From the NCBI GenBank assembly GCA_902539445.1, contig CACBIY010000001.1, positions 124,001 through 188,000 of the forward strand: 64,000 bases of DNA, in the 5' to 3' direction. The position numbers and the translations under genes are program-made. Below, one piece after another: positions 19,793-29,644 of this stretch. The notes beneath the pieces are model-generated. The model worked only from the letters and a program-made list of their open reading frames with translations. It made no database searches and was not told the origin of the DNA. Within the stretch, counting starts at the first letter, position 1. Each line of letters begins with the position of its first letter. This stretch comes from an uncultured Pelagibacteraceae bacterium. Lineage in GTDB: Bacteria; Pseudomonadota; Alphaproteobacteria; Pelagibacterales; Pelagibacteraceae.

Positions 19793-20917
19793 ATGGAAAA
19801 AATACTTTTTAGAAAAATAATTTTAGACATATCTATAAGGGCTCTGATTATTACATTTACTATTGGTTTAATAGTTTGGATAATTCAAGCCGCAAATTAC
19901 TTAGATTTTGTAATTGATGATGGACATAATTTTACTGTCTATTTTTATTATAATTTATTTAATTTTCCAAAAATAATTCACAGAATTCTACCTTTTGTGT
20001 TTGGTATTTCTGTTTTTTTTGAATTAATTAAGTATGAAAGAAATAATGAACTTCTTATTTTTTGGACCAATGGTGTTACCAAAAAAAGATTTATTTCTAA
20101 TTTAGTTAATTTCTCAATAATTGTAATGTTTCTGCAAATTATAATTGGAAGTATTATATCTCCATCGAGTCAATTAAAAGCAAGAGAATTTTTAAAAAAT
20201 TCAAGTATGGATTTCCTACCTAATTTAATTAAACAGGGAAAATTTATAGATACCGTCTCTGGATTAACTATCTTTATAAACGAAAAAACCGACAAAAACT
20301 CTTTTAAAAATATATATATTCAAGAAGGAAATATATTGGATTTTAAATCTGATGATAATCAAATAATTTACGCAAAAGAGGGTTTTTTAGATAATAGAGA
20401 TAAAAAAATTTTTAAATTATTACAAGGTAAAATAATAAGTACTAATAATAATAGATTTATAAGTTTTGAATTTGATAAGATAGATTATGATTTATCAAAG
20501 TTTGAGTCCAGAACTATTAAGATTGCCAAAATGCAAGAATTGCCCACAAGAAAAATCATAGAATGTTCAATTAGTCTGATGCAAGATATAAGTTACAGAG
20601 AAAAAATGTTTCTTTGTGACTCCGGAAGTCTTAAAAATATAAATCAGGAAATTTATAAAAGATTTATAAAGCCAATGTACTTTCCGCTATTAACATTAGT
20701 TTGTTGTTTTTTACTTACATTTTCAAAAATTGAAAATAATTTTTCTTTTAGGATTATAAAAGTTTTTTTATATGTCTTTTTAATTTTAGTTTTATCAGAA
20801 ATTTTAATGAGATATATAGAAACTTCACAATTATTATTTATTTTTGTTATAATCTTGCCAATAGTAATTTATTTTGTGATTTATAAATTTTTAATTTCAA
20901 AAATAAGCTATGGTTAA
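19793..20917 (+). CDS. lptF: LPS export ABC permease LptF
   Basis: This 374-residue YjgP/YjgQ-family membrane protein has membrane segments near the N-terminus (residues 10-35, 50-75, 95-120), a central periplasmic jellyroll and three C-terminal helices. With LptG and LptB it extracts LPS from the inner membrane and passes it to LptC/LptA. It is first in a six-gene plus-strand run (lptF-lptG-lptD-surA-pdxA-rsmA) in which every junction overlaps. The lptB gene is not in the window. Confidence 0.88.
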   Translation: MEKILFRKIILDISIRALIITFTIGLIVWIIQAANYLDFVIDDGHNFTVYFYYNLFNFPKIIHRILPFVFGISVFFELIKYERNNELLIFWTNGVTKKRFISNLVNFSIIVMFLQIIIGSIISPSSQLKAREFLKNSSMDFLPNLIKQGKFIDTVSGLTIFINEKTDKNSFKNIYIQEGNILDFKSDDNQIIYAKEGFLDNRDKKIFKLLQGKIISTNNNRFISFEFDKIDYDLSKFESRTIKIAKMQELPTRKIIECSISLMQDISYREKMFLCDSGSLKNINQEIYKRFIKPMYFPLLTLVCCFLLTFSKIENNFSFRIIKVFLYVFLILVLSEILMRYIETSQLLFIFVIILPIVIYFVIYKFLISKISYG

Positions 20918-21989
20918 AACATTAGATAAATATTTTATTATTCTATTTTTTAAAAAGTTATTAATACTCAGTGCTATTTTTTTCTCTTTATCATTTACAT
21001 TAACAATTTTTGAAGAGATAACATTTTTGAGCGAATCTACATCAGCTTTTTACTTGCCTTTCATGTTAGCAATGTTTGATGCACCTACCACCCTACTAGA
21101 AATATTTCCTTTTGTAATTTTAATTTCAGCACAACTTTTTTTTATTGATCTTATAAAAAAGAAAGAAAATGAACTTATCAGAATAAATAATTTAGATAAT
21201 CTTTATTTAATCAAACTTTTAGCGATATGCTCTTTTATTTTTGGTGTTCTTATAATCACAATTTATTATCCAATTTCTTCGAAATTAAAATTTATTTATT
21301 CTGATATAAAAAATGTATATTCTGAAGATGGAAAATATCTTAAACACATAAATGATAATGGTATATGGATCAAAGATGAGCTCAATAATGAAATTTATAT
21401 AATAAATGGTGCTACAAAAAAAGACCCTTTTCTTGAAGATGTATTCATTTCAAAATTTAATAGTAATTTTGATTTAATAGAAAATATTTTTGCTAAAAAA
21501 GTTGACATTACAAATGATAAATGGATCATTGAAAATCCAATTATATTTAAGGATAACCGTCAATCACGTTTAGATAAAACTATTATATTTAATTCGCATT
21601 TTAATATTGATAAAATTAATAGTGCTTTTAGAAATCTCAATTCGTTTAATTTATTTCAATTAATAGATATAAAAAAAGAAAACATAATTTTGGGTTATTC
21701 TTCTCAAGATATTGATTTACATTTGCTAAAAATAATATCATTACCAGTTTATTTCACTATTTTGGTAATTATTTCATCAATAATAATGTTAAATATAAAA
21801 AAAAATAAACCATATATATTTCATGTTTTATTGGGTATTTCATTATCTGTGATTATTTATTATATAAATAATATTTTTAATGTTTTTGGGCTAACAAATA
21901 AAATACCTCTCTATTTATCTGTATTTTTTCCTATGATTTTTTTAGGTATAATATCAATAGTTGGTTTAATAAGAATAAATGAAAAGTAA
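20910..21989 (+). CDS. lptG: LPS export ABC permease LptG
   Basis: This 359-residue partner of LptF has the same plan: three N-terminal membrane helices, a beta-rich periplasmic domain (about residues 130-250) and three C-terminal helices ending in a short cytoplasmic tail. It overlaps lptF by eight bases and lptD by 11. The LptF/LptG assignment rests on order and the second position; the two proteins are paralogues and could be swapped by name without changing the role. Confidence 0.87.
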   Translation: MVKTLDKYFIILFFKKLLILSAIFFSLSFTLTIFEEITFLSESTSAFYLPFMLAMFDAPTTLLEIFPFVILISAQLFFIDLIKKKENELIRINNLDNLYLIKLLAICSFIFGVLIITIYYPISSKLKFIYSDIKNVYSEDGKYLKHINDNGIWIKDELNNEIYIINGATKKDPFLEDVFISKFNSNFDLIENIFAKKVDITNDKWIIENPIIFKDNRQSRLDKTIIFNSHFNIDKINSAFRNLNSFNLFQLIDIKKENIILGYSSQDIDLHLLKIISLPVYFTILVIISSIIMLNIKKNKPYIFHVLLGISLSVIIYYINNIFNVFGLTNKIPLYLSVFFPMIFLGIISIVGLIRINEK

Positions 21990-24339
21990 TATTTTAATAA
22001 TCTTAACGGTACTTTTGCAAATCTTATTCTTAAATAAGGCCATTGCAAAAGAAATAGAATTTGATGCATCAGATATTGAGTTTGTAGATGGTCAGAATTT
22101 AACAATCGCAAACAAAGGAATTGCAAAAATAAAAGATGATCAGATTATTATTGAAGGAATTAAAATAAAATACTTCAAGGACCAATCTTTAATCATTGTG
22201 AGTCAGGGTAATATTTTAAAAACTGATTTAAATCTCAAAATCGAATCTGAGACGATCAGATATAATATAAAAGATGGAATAATAAATTTTGTTAATAAAG
22301 TTAGGATTGATGATGAAATTAATGATTTAATTATTTTCTCAGAAAAAATAGACTATGATGTAAATAACCAAAAAATTTTTAGTAAAAGTAATACAAAAAT
22401 AACAGATGAATTCGATAATACTTACGAAGTAAATGGATTTGATTACTCTACTAAAAATAAAATTGTCAAATTGAATAATACAAAAATTTTAGACAAAAAT
22501 AAAAACAAATTTGATTTAGAAATCGCATATCTAGATTTAAATAAAAAAGAAATAGTTGCAAAAGATATTGGTTTAAATTTTAAAATTTATGAAAATTCAG
22601 AAAATGAACCTAGACTAAAAGGAAGAAGTTTAGTAAGTGATAAAGAAAATACTGTAGTCAAAAAGGGTACCTTCACATTTTGTAAAAAAAGAGAAAAATG
22701 TCCTCCATGGGAAATGAGCGCGGATGAAATTAGGCATGATAAAATAAAAAAAATAATCTATTATAAAAATGCGAGTTTAAAAGTTTACGATAAAAAAATT
22801 TTCTACTTTCCAAAATTTTTTCATCCTGATCCAACAGTCAAAAGACAAACTGGATTTCTTATCCCAAGATTACAGGAAAATAGTACTACTGGATTGTCAC
22901 TAAAATTACCGTATTTCATAGCTGTAGCACAAGATAAAGATATAACTTTAAGCCCAAGGTTTTTTAATGATGATAAATTCTTGTTACAATCAGAGTTTAG
23001 GAAAAAAAATATAAAATCTGACCACATAGCAGATGTGAGTCAATTTATTGCATCTGACGTAGATTCTAAAGGACATTTATTTTATAATTTTAAGAAAAAT
23101 TATAAAAACAATAATTTTGAAGATATAGAGCTAGATATAAAACTACAGCAAGTGTCGGATGATACCTATCTAAAGGCTTATAAAGTTGAAAGCCCTATCA
23201 TAAATAGCAATTCAAATCTTATAAATTCTATTAATGTAAGTTTTTATAATGAAAAACAAACTATTAATACAAACTTAGATGTTTACGAAGATCTAAGTAA
23301 ATTAAATAATGATAGATATGAATATGTACCAAATTTTAGCTTTTCAAAAATTATAAATGATAATTATTCATTTAGATCTAATGGATATTATAAAAATTAT
23401 AACACAAATATTACTGAAAAAGTTTTAATAAATAATTTTGAATTTAATTCAAATCTAAAATACCTTGATAATGGACTAACTAATAATCAAAAATTATTAA
23501 TAAAAAATGTAAACTCCGAGGCTAAAAATTCAGAAAAATTTAAAAATAAGGATTCAGTTACCTTACTTCCCACTTTTCAAGCAAATTATTCTTATCCACT
23601 ACAAAAACAAACCACTCTATTCAATAATACACTAACACCAAAACTTTCTCTAAATCTAAGTGTACCTCACACAAAAGATGTTCGTAAAAATAATGTTAAA
23701 ATAAATTACGAAAATATCTACGATATTAACAGATTGGGCTTAGATGAAGTTAATGAGGGAGGAATTTCAGCAACTTATGGCTATGAGTATACTAAAACAG
23801 ATAGATCGAATTTTAATGAAAAAATGAAATTTGGTTTTGCAAATAATTTACGATTTGAGGAAAATAAAGATTTACCTACAAATTCTAACTTAGGTGATAA
23901 AGTCTCAGATTTTGTTGGTTTTGTTGAATATAATCCTTCTGAAAATATTAAAATAGATTACAATTTTTCTTTAAAAAACAATTTAGTTGATCAAAATTAT
24001 GAACTCTTTGGTTTTGAATATTACTTTAAAAATTTAACTACAAAATTTGAGTATTTGAATGAAAATAATAGTAACTCAAACATCTCTTATTTACAAAATA
24101 AAACAAGTTATAAATTGAATGATAAAAATAGTTTAGTTTTTGAAACTAGAGAAAATAAGGAAAAAAACTTTACAGAATATTATAATCTTATTTATCAATT
24201 CCAAAATGATTGTTTAACAGCGGCAATAGAGTACAACAAAGAGTATTATAGTGATCAAGATTATAAACCATCTGAAAATCTCTTCTTTAAATTATCAATT
24301 TTACCATTTGGTGGATTCAATACACCTAATTTAAAATGA
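21979..24339 (+). CDS. lptD: LPS assembly outer-membrane protein LptD
   Basis: The 786-residue protein has a signal peptide (residues 1-23, ending NKAIAKEIEF), an N-terminal OstA-like periplasmic domain similar to LptA, and a long C-terminal beta-barrel. Two cysteines lie close together after the OstA domain (FCKKREKC, about residue 234) and one lies near the end (NDCLTAA, about 744), where LptD forms disulfides that join domain and barrel. It inserts LPS into the outer leaflet with LptE. It precedes surA, whose product helps fold it. Confidence 0.92.
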   Translation: MKSNILIILTVLLQILFLNKAIAKEIEFDASDIEFVDGQNLTIANKGIAKIKDDQIIIEGIKIKYFKDQSLIIVSQGNILKTDLNLKIESETIRYNIKDGIINFVNKVRIDDEINDLIIFSEKIDYDVNNQKIFSKSNTKITDEFDNTYEVNGFDYSTKNKIVKLNNTKILDKNKNKFDLEIAYLDLNKKEIVAKDIGLNFKIYENSENEPRLKGRSLVSDKENTVVKKGTFTFCKKREKCPPWEMSADEIRHDKIKKIIYYKNASLKVYDKKIFYFPKFFHPDPTVKRQTGFLIPRLQENSTTGLSLKLPYFIAVAQDKDITLSPRFFNDDKFLLQSEFRKKNIKSDHIADVSQFIASDVDSKGHLFYNFKKNYKNNNFEDIELDIKLQQVSDDTYLKAYKVESPIINSNSNLINSINVSFYNEKQTINTNLDVYEDLSKLNNDRYEYVPNFSFSKIINDNYSFRSNGYYKNYNTNITEKVLINNFEFNSNLKYLDNGLTNNQKLLIKNVNSEAKNSEKFKNKDSVTLLPTFQANYSYPLQKQTTLFNNTLTPKLSLNLSVPHTKDVRKNNVKINYENIYDINRLGLDEVNEGGISATYGYEYTKTDRSNFNEKMKFGFANNLRFEENKDLPTNSNLGDKVSDFVGFVEYNPSENIKIDYNFSLKNNLVDQNYELFGFEYYFKNLTTKFEYLNENNSNSNISYLQNKTSYKLNDKNSLVFETRENKEKNFTEYYNLIYQFQNDCLTAAIEYNKEYYSDQDYKPSENLFFKLSILPFGGFNTPNLK

Positions 24340-25271
24340 TTTTGAATAAAAAAACTATTATTTTAGTTTTGATTTTTTTTTTATTTAACAATTTTTCTTA
24401 CTCTAAAATTAATTTACAAATCGTTATGAAAATAAACGGTCAAATAGTAACTTCTTATGATCTTGAGAAAGAGTCCAACTACCTTTTAGCTCTCAATCCA
24501 AGACTAAAAGAAATAAGTAAAAATGAGCTGGTAGAAATTGCTAAAAAATCAATAATCAAAGAAATGATCAGAAAAAGTGAAATACTAAAATACAAAGACT
24601 TAAATTTACAGAATGCACAGATAGATGATGTCTTAAATAGCGTTATCCTAAATTTAGATTTTTCAAATCAAACTCAATTTGAAAAATATTTAAGTGATTA
24701 TAATATTTCTATAAATGATTTCAAAAAAAAGATTGAAATAGAAAATGAGTGGAAAAATTTAATTTATTCAAAATACTCAAAAAGTGTTAAAATTGATAAA
24801 GATAGTTTAATTAATAAAATTGAAAAGACAAGTAAAGACGAATTATCTTTGGAGTACAATCTATCTGAAATTATTTTTGATAAAAAACAAAACATTCCGT
24901 TAGAAGAACACTCAGTAGAAATTGTTGAAAGTATTGAAACAAATGGCTTTGAAAATACAGCTAATTTATACAGTATAAGTGATAGTTCTAAAGTAGGTGG
25001 TAAAATAGGTTGGGTTAAAAAAAATAATCTGTCATTAGAGATTAATCGTGAAATAGAAAATTTAAAAATAAATTCATATAGTAAACCAATCAAGATTGGT
25101 AATAATTATTTAATTTTAAAAATTAATGATATTAAGGAGGTTGTAATAGAAATTGATAAACAAAAAGAACTAGATAAAATGATTATGTTAGAAACATCCA
25201 AACAATTAGATAAGTTTTCTAATATTTTTTATAATAAAATAAAATTAAATAGTACAATAAGTGAGTTATAA
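24336..25271 (+). CDS. surA: SurA-like periplasmic peptidyl-prolyl isomerase/chaperone
   Basis: The 311-residue protein has a signal peptide (residues 1-23), a SurA N-terminal chaperone domain (INGQIVTSYDLEKES onwards) and one parvulin domain at about residues 165-270, with GGKIGWVKKNNL typical of the fold. It escorts outer-membrane proteins such as LptD through the periplasm. Only one parvulin domain is seen, where E. coli SurA has two, which is normal in alphaproteobacteria. It overlaps lptD by four bases (ATGA). Confidence 0.85.
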   Translation: MILNKKTIILVLIFFLFNNFSYSKINLQIVMKINGQIVTSYDLEKESNYLLALNPRLKEISKNELVEIAKKSIIKEMIRKSEILKYKDLNLQNAQIDDVLNSVILNLDFSNQTQFEKYLSDYNISINDFKKKIEIENEWKNLIYSKYSKSVKIDKDSLINKIEKTSKDELSLEYNLSEIIFDKKQNIPLEEHSVEIVESIETNGFENTANLYSISDSSKVGGKIGWVKKNNLSLEINREIENLKINSYSKPIKIGNNYLILKINDIKEVVIEIDKQKELDKMIMLETSKQLDKFSNIFYNKIKLNSTISEL

Positions 25272-26193
25272 TCCAATTTTAATAGTCCCTGGAGAGAAAA
25301 AAAGTATCTTTTTTGAAATTTTTTTTAAAGCTCTCAAGTCAAAACTTTTTAAAAGTCCTTTAATATTAGTTTGTGATAAAAAAAGTTTAAATAAAGAAGC
25401 AAAGAAATACAAATTTAAAAAATTTATTGAGCAAATTAAATTAGATGAAATTTATTCTAGAAAATTTCAAAGAAAGAAAATTTTTTTAGTTCATGTAAAA
25501 GACAAAAATTCTAATATTTACGTTAATGATTGCTTCAAAGTCGCTTTTAAACTGATAAAAGGGGGTTTAACTAAAAAAATAATTAATGGACCAATTAATA
25601 AAACTAAAACTTTAAAAAAAAAATATCTTGGAGTAACTGAGTTTATTGCAAAAAATTTTAATATAGATAAATTTGGGATGTTAATTTACAACAAAAAATT
25701 ATCCGTATGCCCTATTACAACACATCTTCCTATTAAATTAGTCGCAAAAAAAATAACAAAAAAAAGGATTAAAGAAAAAATCATTATTGTTGACAATTTT
25801 TATCAAAAATATTTTGGATTTAAGCCAAGAATAGCTGTTGTAGGATTAAATCCTCATTGTGAAAGTGTATCAAAATTTAATGAAGATATTAAGATTATAA
25901 GTCCAGTTATTAAAACTTTTAAAAATATAATAAATGTAAAAGGGCCTTTTCCTGCAGACACTATCTTTTTGAAAGATAATAGGAAAAAATTTGATGTTAT
26001 AATTGGAATGTATCATGATCAAGTATTGACACCCATTAAAAGTTTATTTGAATACGAGGCGATCAATATTACTATGGGGCTACCTTTTTTAAGGGTAACA
26101 CCAGATCATGGTCCGAACGAAAAAATGATTGGAAAAAATATCTCAAATCCAATTAGTTTAATAAGATCCTTAGAATTTTTAGATAAAAGATGA
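25261..26193 (+). CDS. pdxA: 4-hydroxythreonine-4-phosphate dehydrogenase, divergent
   Basis: The 310-residue protein would oxidise 4-phosphohydroxy-threonine in pyridoxal phosphate synthesis. The metal-binding histidines are kept in TTHLPIK, GLNPHCES and YHDQVLTPIK, as is TMGLPFLRVTPDHG. The N-terminal GDPxGIGPE signature reads GEKKSIFFE, and the GHTEF motif reads GVTEF, losing its histidine. The start is GTG, 11 bases inside surA. Place in the operon before rsmA is the normal pdxA position, so the gene is kept, but substrate or rate may have changed. Confidence 0.85.
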   Translation: MSYNPILIVPGEKKSIFFEIFFKALKSKLFKSPLILVCDKKSLNKEAKKYKFKKFIEQIKLDEIYSRKFQRKKIFLVHVKDKNSNIYVNDCFKVAFKLIKGGLTKKIINGPINKTKTLKKKYLGVTEFIAKNFNIDKFGMLIYNKKLSVCPITTHLPIKLVAKKITKKRIKEKIIIVDNFYQKYFGFKPRIAVVGLNPHCESVSKFNEDIKIISPVIKTFKNIINVKGPFPADTIFLKDNRKKFDVIIGMYHDQVLTPIKSLFEYEAINITMGLPFLRVTPDHGPNEKMIGKNISNPISLIRSLEFLDKR

Positions 26194-26975
26194 TTAGGGC
26201 TAAAAAAAGCCTAGGACAAAACTTTCTAATTGATCAAAACATAATTGATAAAATAGTAAATATTCTTGATTTAAAAAATAGAAATATCCTTGAAATAGGT
26301 CCTGGTACAGGCAATTTGACAGAAGGAATATTAAGAAAAAGTCCAAAAAAAGTTTTGGTGATTGAAAAAGATTACAATTTAGCAAATCTTCTTAAGGAAA
26401 AGTTTGAAGATAAAATAAAAGTCATTAACAAAGATATTTTAAGAGTTGATGAAAACTCACTGAGTGATCAAACTTTAACAGTTTTTGGAAACCTGCCTTA
26501 TAATATCTCAACTGAAATCTTGTGTAAATGGATATTGAATCTTGAACAAAAAATATGGTTTGATTCTCTCATATTAATGTTTCAAAAAGAAGTGGCGGAA
26601 AGAATAATATCTAATTTTGATAACAAAAGTTATGGAAGATTAACAATTCTAGCTAATTGGAGATTAGATATTGAAAAGATTTGTGACGTAAGTCCATTAA
26701 GTTTCCAACCTAAGCCAAAAATCAAAAGCACCGTTTTATTCTTTAAACCAAAAAAGAAATTTTTTTTATTAAAAAATTCAAAAAATTTAGAAAAAATAAC
26801 AAGAATATTTTTTATGCATAGAAGAAAAATGATAAAAAAACCTTACTTTCAGTTATTTAATGGTGATGAAAGTGTTGCTTTAAAAATTGGAATTGATCTA
26901 AACTCAAGGCCTCAAAATTTAGATTTTGACACATATCTAAAATTAACTAAAGAGTTTGAGAATTTAAGAAGTTAG
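26190..26975 (+). CDS. rsmA: 16S rRNA dimethyladenosine transferase RsmA (KsgA)
   Basis: This 261-residue SAM-dependent methyltransferase dimethylates two adenines in the 3' hairpin of 16S rRNA. Visible motifs are [18 protein letters not shown], the SAM site [14 protein letters not shown], and catalytic motif IV NLPYNIS. A basic C-terminal region follows. It starts with an ATGA overlap to pdxA, ends the lptF-rsmA operon and overlaps convergent gmk by 12 bases. Confidence 0.95.
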   Translation: MIRAKKSLGQNFLIDQNIIDKIVNILDLKNRNILEIGPGTGNLTEGILRKSPKKVLVIEKDYNLANLLKEKFEDKIKVINKDILRVDENSLSDQTLTVFGNLPYNISTEILCKWILNLEQKIWFDSLILMFQKEVAERIISNFDNKSYGRLTILANWRLDIEKICDVSPLSFQPKPKIKSTVLFFKPKKKFFLLKNSKNLEKITRIFFMHRRKMIKKPYFQLFNGDESVALKIGIDLNSRPQNLDFDTYLKLTKEFENLRS

Positions 26976-27596
26976 TTTTTCAACGTGACTTCTAATATAT
27001 TTAGGATCGTAATCTTTTGATCCATTATTAATTTCAGCATCTATTAAACTTTTAATTTTCATATAGCAATTATTCAATTCATCATTTATGACTACATAAT
27101 CATAGTTTATCCAATGAAGTACGTCTCTTTCAAACTGTTGCATTCTCTCCTCGACTATAAGTTTATCTTTCATATCTCTATTTGAGAGTCTTTCAAATAA
27201 AATTTCTTTACTTGGAGGTAAAATGAAAAAAGTAATTAATTTGTAGTCTAGTTTTTTATTTTTAATTTGATCAGCGCCTTGCCAGTCAATATCAAATAAA
27301 ACATTTTTTCCTTTATTAAGATTATCAATAACCGGAGTCCTAGTTGTCCCATAATAATTATTAAAAACTTTAGCGTATTCTAAAAATTCTTGATTATTAA
27401 TTAACCTTTTAAATTCAACATCATTTACAAAAAAATAATCTTTATTTGAAATTTCACCTGGTCTTGGCTTTCTTGTCGTATGTGAGATTGAGATTTTAAA
27501 GTTATCTTGATTAGATAACAAATTTACTAATGTAGTTTTGCCTGCTCCTGATGGAGAGGACAGAATAACCATTATCCCATCTTTTGATGAGGGCAT
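26964..27596 (-). CDS. gmk: Guanylate kinase
   Basis: The 210-residue enzyme phosphorylates GMP to GDP. The P-loop [11 protein letters not shown] lies at residues 13-23, followed by [11 protein letters not shown] and the DYFFV GMP-binding segment. It lies ten bases after acpP on the same strand. In many alphaproteobacteria fabF and mltG sit between acpP and gmk; here they are absent, which suggests deletion or relocation. The end overlaps rsmA by 12 bases. Confidence 0.95.
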   Translation of the reverse strand: MPSSKDGIMVILSSPSGAGKTTLVNLLSNQDNFKISISHTTRKPRPGEISNKDYFFVNDVEFKRLINNQEFLEYAKVFNNYYGTTRTPVIDNLNKGKNVLFDIDWQGADQIKNKKLDYKLITFFILPPSKEILFERLSNRDMKDKLIVEERMQQFERDVLHWINYDYVVINDELNNCYMKIKSLIDAEINNGSKDYDPKYIRSHVEKLTS

Positions 27597-27606
27597 TTAA
27601 AATTTA

Positions 27607-27846
27607 TTAGTTGGCTTTGCCTTCAATAAATTTGACTGCATCACCTACTGTTAAAATTTTTTCTGCTTCACTATCGGAAATCTCAGAACCAAATTCTTCT
27701 TCAAAAGCCATGACTAACTCAACGGTATCTAGACTATCAGCACCTAGGTCGTCAATAAAACTTGACTCTTCAGTTACTTTAGACTCATCAATCCCTAAAT
27801 GATCAGCTACAATTTTTTTAACTTTACTTGAAACATCTTCTGACAT
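27607..27846 (-). CDS. acpP: Acyl carrier protein
   Basis: The 79-residue acidic helical protein carries growing acyl chains on a 4'-phosphopantetheine attached to the serine of [10 protein letters not shown]. It is the hub of fatty acid and lipid A synthesis. An AAGGAT ribosome site lies just before the ATG. It sits 50 bases after fabG with a promoter-like sequence in between, which would allow separate high expression. Confidence 0.97.
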   Translation of the reverse strand: MSEDVSSKVKKIVADHLGIDESKVTEESSFIDDLGADSLDTVELVMAFEEEFGSEISDSEAEKILTVGDAVKFIEGKAN

Positions 27847-27861
27847 ATTGATCCTTTTTTT

Positions 27862-27900
27862 ATTATAATTCCTTAATAGGTTAATTACTTAGATTGTCAA
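27862..27900 (-). promoter_or_regulatory. Candidate acpP promoter
   Basis: On the minus strand a perfect TTGACA (27900-27895) overlaps the fabG stop codon. Sixteen bases later comes TATTAA (27878-27873), and a perfect TATAAT lies at 27867-27862. The latter is too far from this TTGACA for one standard promoter, so either a 16-base spaced promoter or a -10-only start is possible. Position just ahead of the highly expressed acpP gene supports a promoter. Confidence 0.4.
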
Positions 27901-28634
27901 GCCATATACATGCCCCCATTTACATGTAATGTTTCTCCATTTATATAATCAGATTGTGGGGATGCTAAAAAAATAACTGCATTAGCAACATCTTCGGGTT
28001 CTCCTAACCTTGCTGAAGGTATCTTTGAAATTATAACTTCTTTAAATTTATCATCAATTTTTTCTGTCATAGCAGTTTTGATAAAACCTGGTGATATACA
28101 GTTAACATTAATATTTTTTTTTGCATACTCTATTGCTAAACTTTTAGACATTGCAACTATTCCTGCTTTTGAAGCTGTATAGTTTGTTTGTCCTAAATTT
28201 CCAGTATGTCCAACTACAGATGTAATATTTATAATCTTACCTTTTTTATTTTTAAGCATTTTTTTAATAGCAAATTTGCTAATTAAAAATGTTGAAGTAA
28301 GGTTTATGTCTATCACTCTTTTCCACTCTTCTATGGTCATTCGTATCGCTAAGTTATCTTGAGTAATACCAGCATTATTTATGATACAATCAAGTTTTCC
28401 ACCAAGTTGTTTGGTAGCATCCTCAATGAAGTTTTCTAATTTATCAGTTTGTGAGATATCAAATTGAAATGTTTGAATATTTTCAAATTTTTTTTTTAAT
28501 TCTTCCAACTTTTCATTTTTAGTTCCAGTAGCCAAAATATTTGCTCCAGCATCATATAATTTCTTAATTATAGAATTACCTATTCCTCCTGTTGCGCCAG
28601 TGACAATTATATTTTTTTCTTTTAAATCATTCAT
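27897..28634 (-). CDS. fabG: 3-oxoacyl-ACP reductase FabG
   Basis: This 245-residue short-chain dehydrogenase reduces beta-ketoacyl-ACP with NADPH in fatty acid elongation. It has the TGATGGIG cofactor loop, NNAG, a serine at ITSVVG and the catalytic NYTASKAG (Tyr, Lys), then the CISPGFIKTAM segment. It overlaps fabD by four bases (ATGA) and precedes acpP, so its role in type II fatty acid synthesis is secure. Confidence 0.95.
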   Translation of the reverse strand: MNDLKEKNIIVTGATGGIGNSIIKKLYDAGANILATGTKNEKLEELKKKFENIQTFQFDISQTDKLENFIEDATKQLGGKLDCIINNAGITQDNLAIRMTIEEWKRVIDINLTSTFLISKFAIKKMLKNKKGKIINITSVVGHTGNLGQTNYTASKAGIVAMSKSLAIEYAKKNINVNCISPGFIKTAMTEKIDDKFKEVIISKIPSARLGEPEDVANAVIFLASPQSDYINGETLHVNGGMYMA

Positions 28635-29557
28635 ATATTTAAACTTTCTATATCTGATTGACTATTAATTGAAGAAATTTTTACGTTTTTATTAATTCTT
28701 TTAACTAGACCAGAAAGTACTTTACCAGGACCAATTTCAATAAATTGGCTCACACCTTTATTGATCATATAAAGCACACTTTCTCTCCATCGAACTCTAC
28801 TTTCAATTTGGTTTATAAGCAAAGCCTTTAGATCTTCAGTGTTTGAAATTTCTTCTGCAGTGACATTTGAAATTAAAATATTTTTAGATGGTTTGAATTT
28901 AATTTTCTGCAGTTCTTTTGTCATCACCTCAGTAGCTTTACTCATTAAATTGCAGTGAAAAGGAGCGCTGACCGGTAATTTAATATTCTTTATTTTTTTT
29001 TCTTTTAAAAATTCACTAAAGATTTTTATATCTCTTGTTTTACCACTTACGACTATTTGTCCATCTGAATTATCATTAGCAATTTGAGCCTCATAATTAT
29101 TTTGGTTATCTTTTAAGATTTTTTCTACTTCTTCTATTTTTGATCCCAAAACTGCCAACATGCTGCCCTCACCTTTTGGCATTGAATTTTGCATTGCATT
29201 TCCTCTAACTCTTAATATTTTTATAGTTTCTGCAAAATTTAGATATCCAGCACATGATAGTGCTGAATACTCACCTAATGAATGTCCAGCAAAATATTTT
29301 GCCTCGTTTAAGTTTATATTGAAATTTTCTTTAACTACTTGGAATATTGAGTAGCTTATTAAAAAAATTGCTGGTTGAGTATTTATTGTAAGATCTAAAT
29401 CATCTTTAGGACCTTCTAAAATAAGTTTTGAAATACCAAATTCTAAAGTCTCATCAGCTTCTTTGAATAATTTTTTAACAATTTCATGTTTTTCAAAAAA
29501 CTCTTTTCCCATACCAACTATTTGTGAACCTTGACCTGGAAAAATTACAGAAAACAT
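28631..29557 (-). CDS. fabD: Malonyl-CoA:ACP transacylase FabD
   Basis: The 308-residue enzyme loads malonyl groups onto ACP. It begins with FPGQGSQIVGMG, has the active-site serine in GHSLGEYSAL, and the catalytic histidine region SAPFHCNLM. It is the first gene of fabD-fabG-acpP-gmk on the minus strand and divergent from the rpsF operon with 87 bases between starts. Confidence 0.96.
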   Translation of the reverse strand: MFSVIFPGQGSQIVGMGKEFFEKHEIVKKLFKEADETLEFGISKLILEGPKDDLDLTINTQPAIFLISYSIFQVVKENFNINLNEAKYFAGHSLGEYSALSCAGYLNFAETIKILRVRGNAMQNSMPKGEGSMLAVLGSKIEEVEKILKDNQNNYEAQIANDNSDGQIVVSGKTRDIKIFSEFLKEKKIKNIKLPVSAPFHCNLMSKATEVMTKELQKIKFKPSKNILISNVTAEEISNTEDLKALLINQIESRVRWRESVLYMINKGVSQFIEIGPGKVLSGLVKRINKNVKISSINSQSDIESLNI

Positions 29558-29585
29558 TTAAAAAATTATTTAATTATTCTTTATT

Positions 29586-29612
29586 TTGCTATTGTAATTA
29601 AGAGTTTATAAT
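29586..29612 (+). promoter_or_regulatory. Candidate rpsF operon promoter
   Basis: A perfect TATAAT at 29607-29612 is preceded by TTGCTA (29586-29591) with a short 15-base spacer. It lies 32 bases before the rpsF ATG, in the divergent fabD/rpsF gap. The -10 is convincing and the -35 is not. No clear S6-S18 leader motif was seen in the short leader. Confidence 0.4.
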
Positions 29613-29644
29613 AGTATATCCTCATTTTTTATTAAAAAATTATT

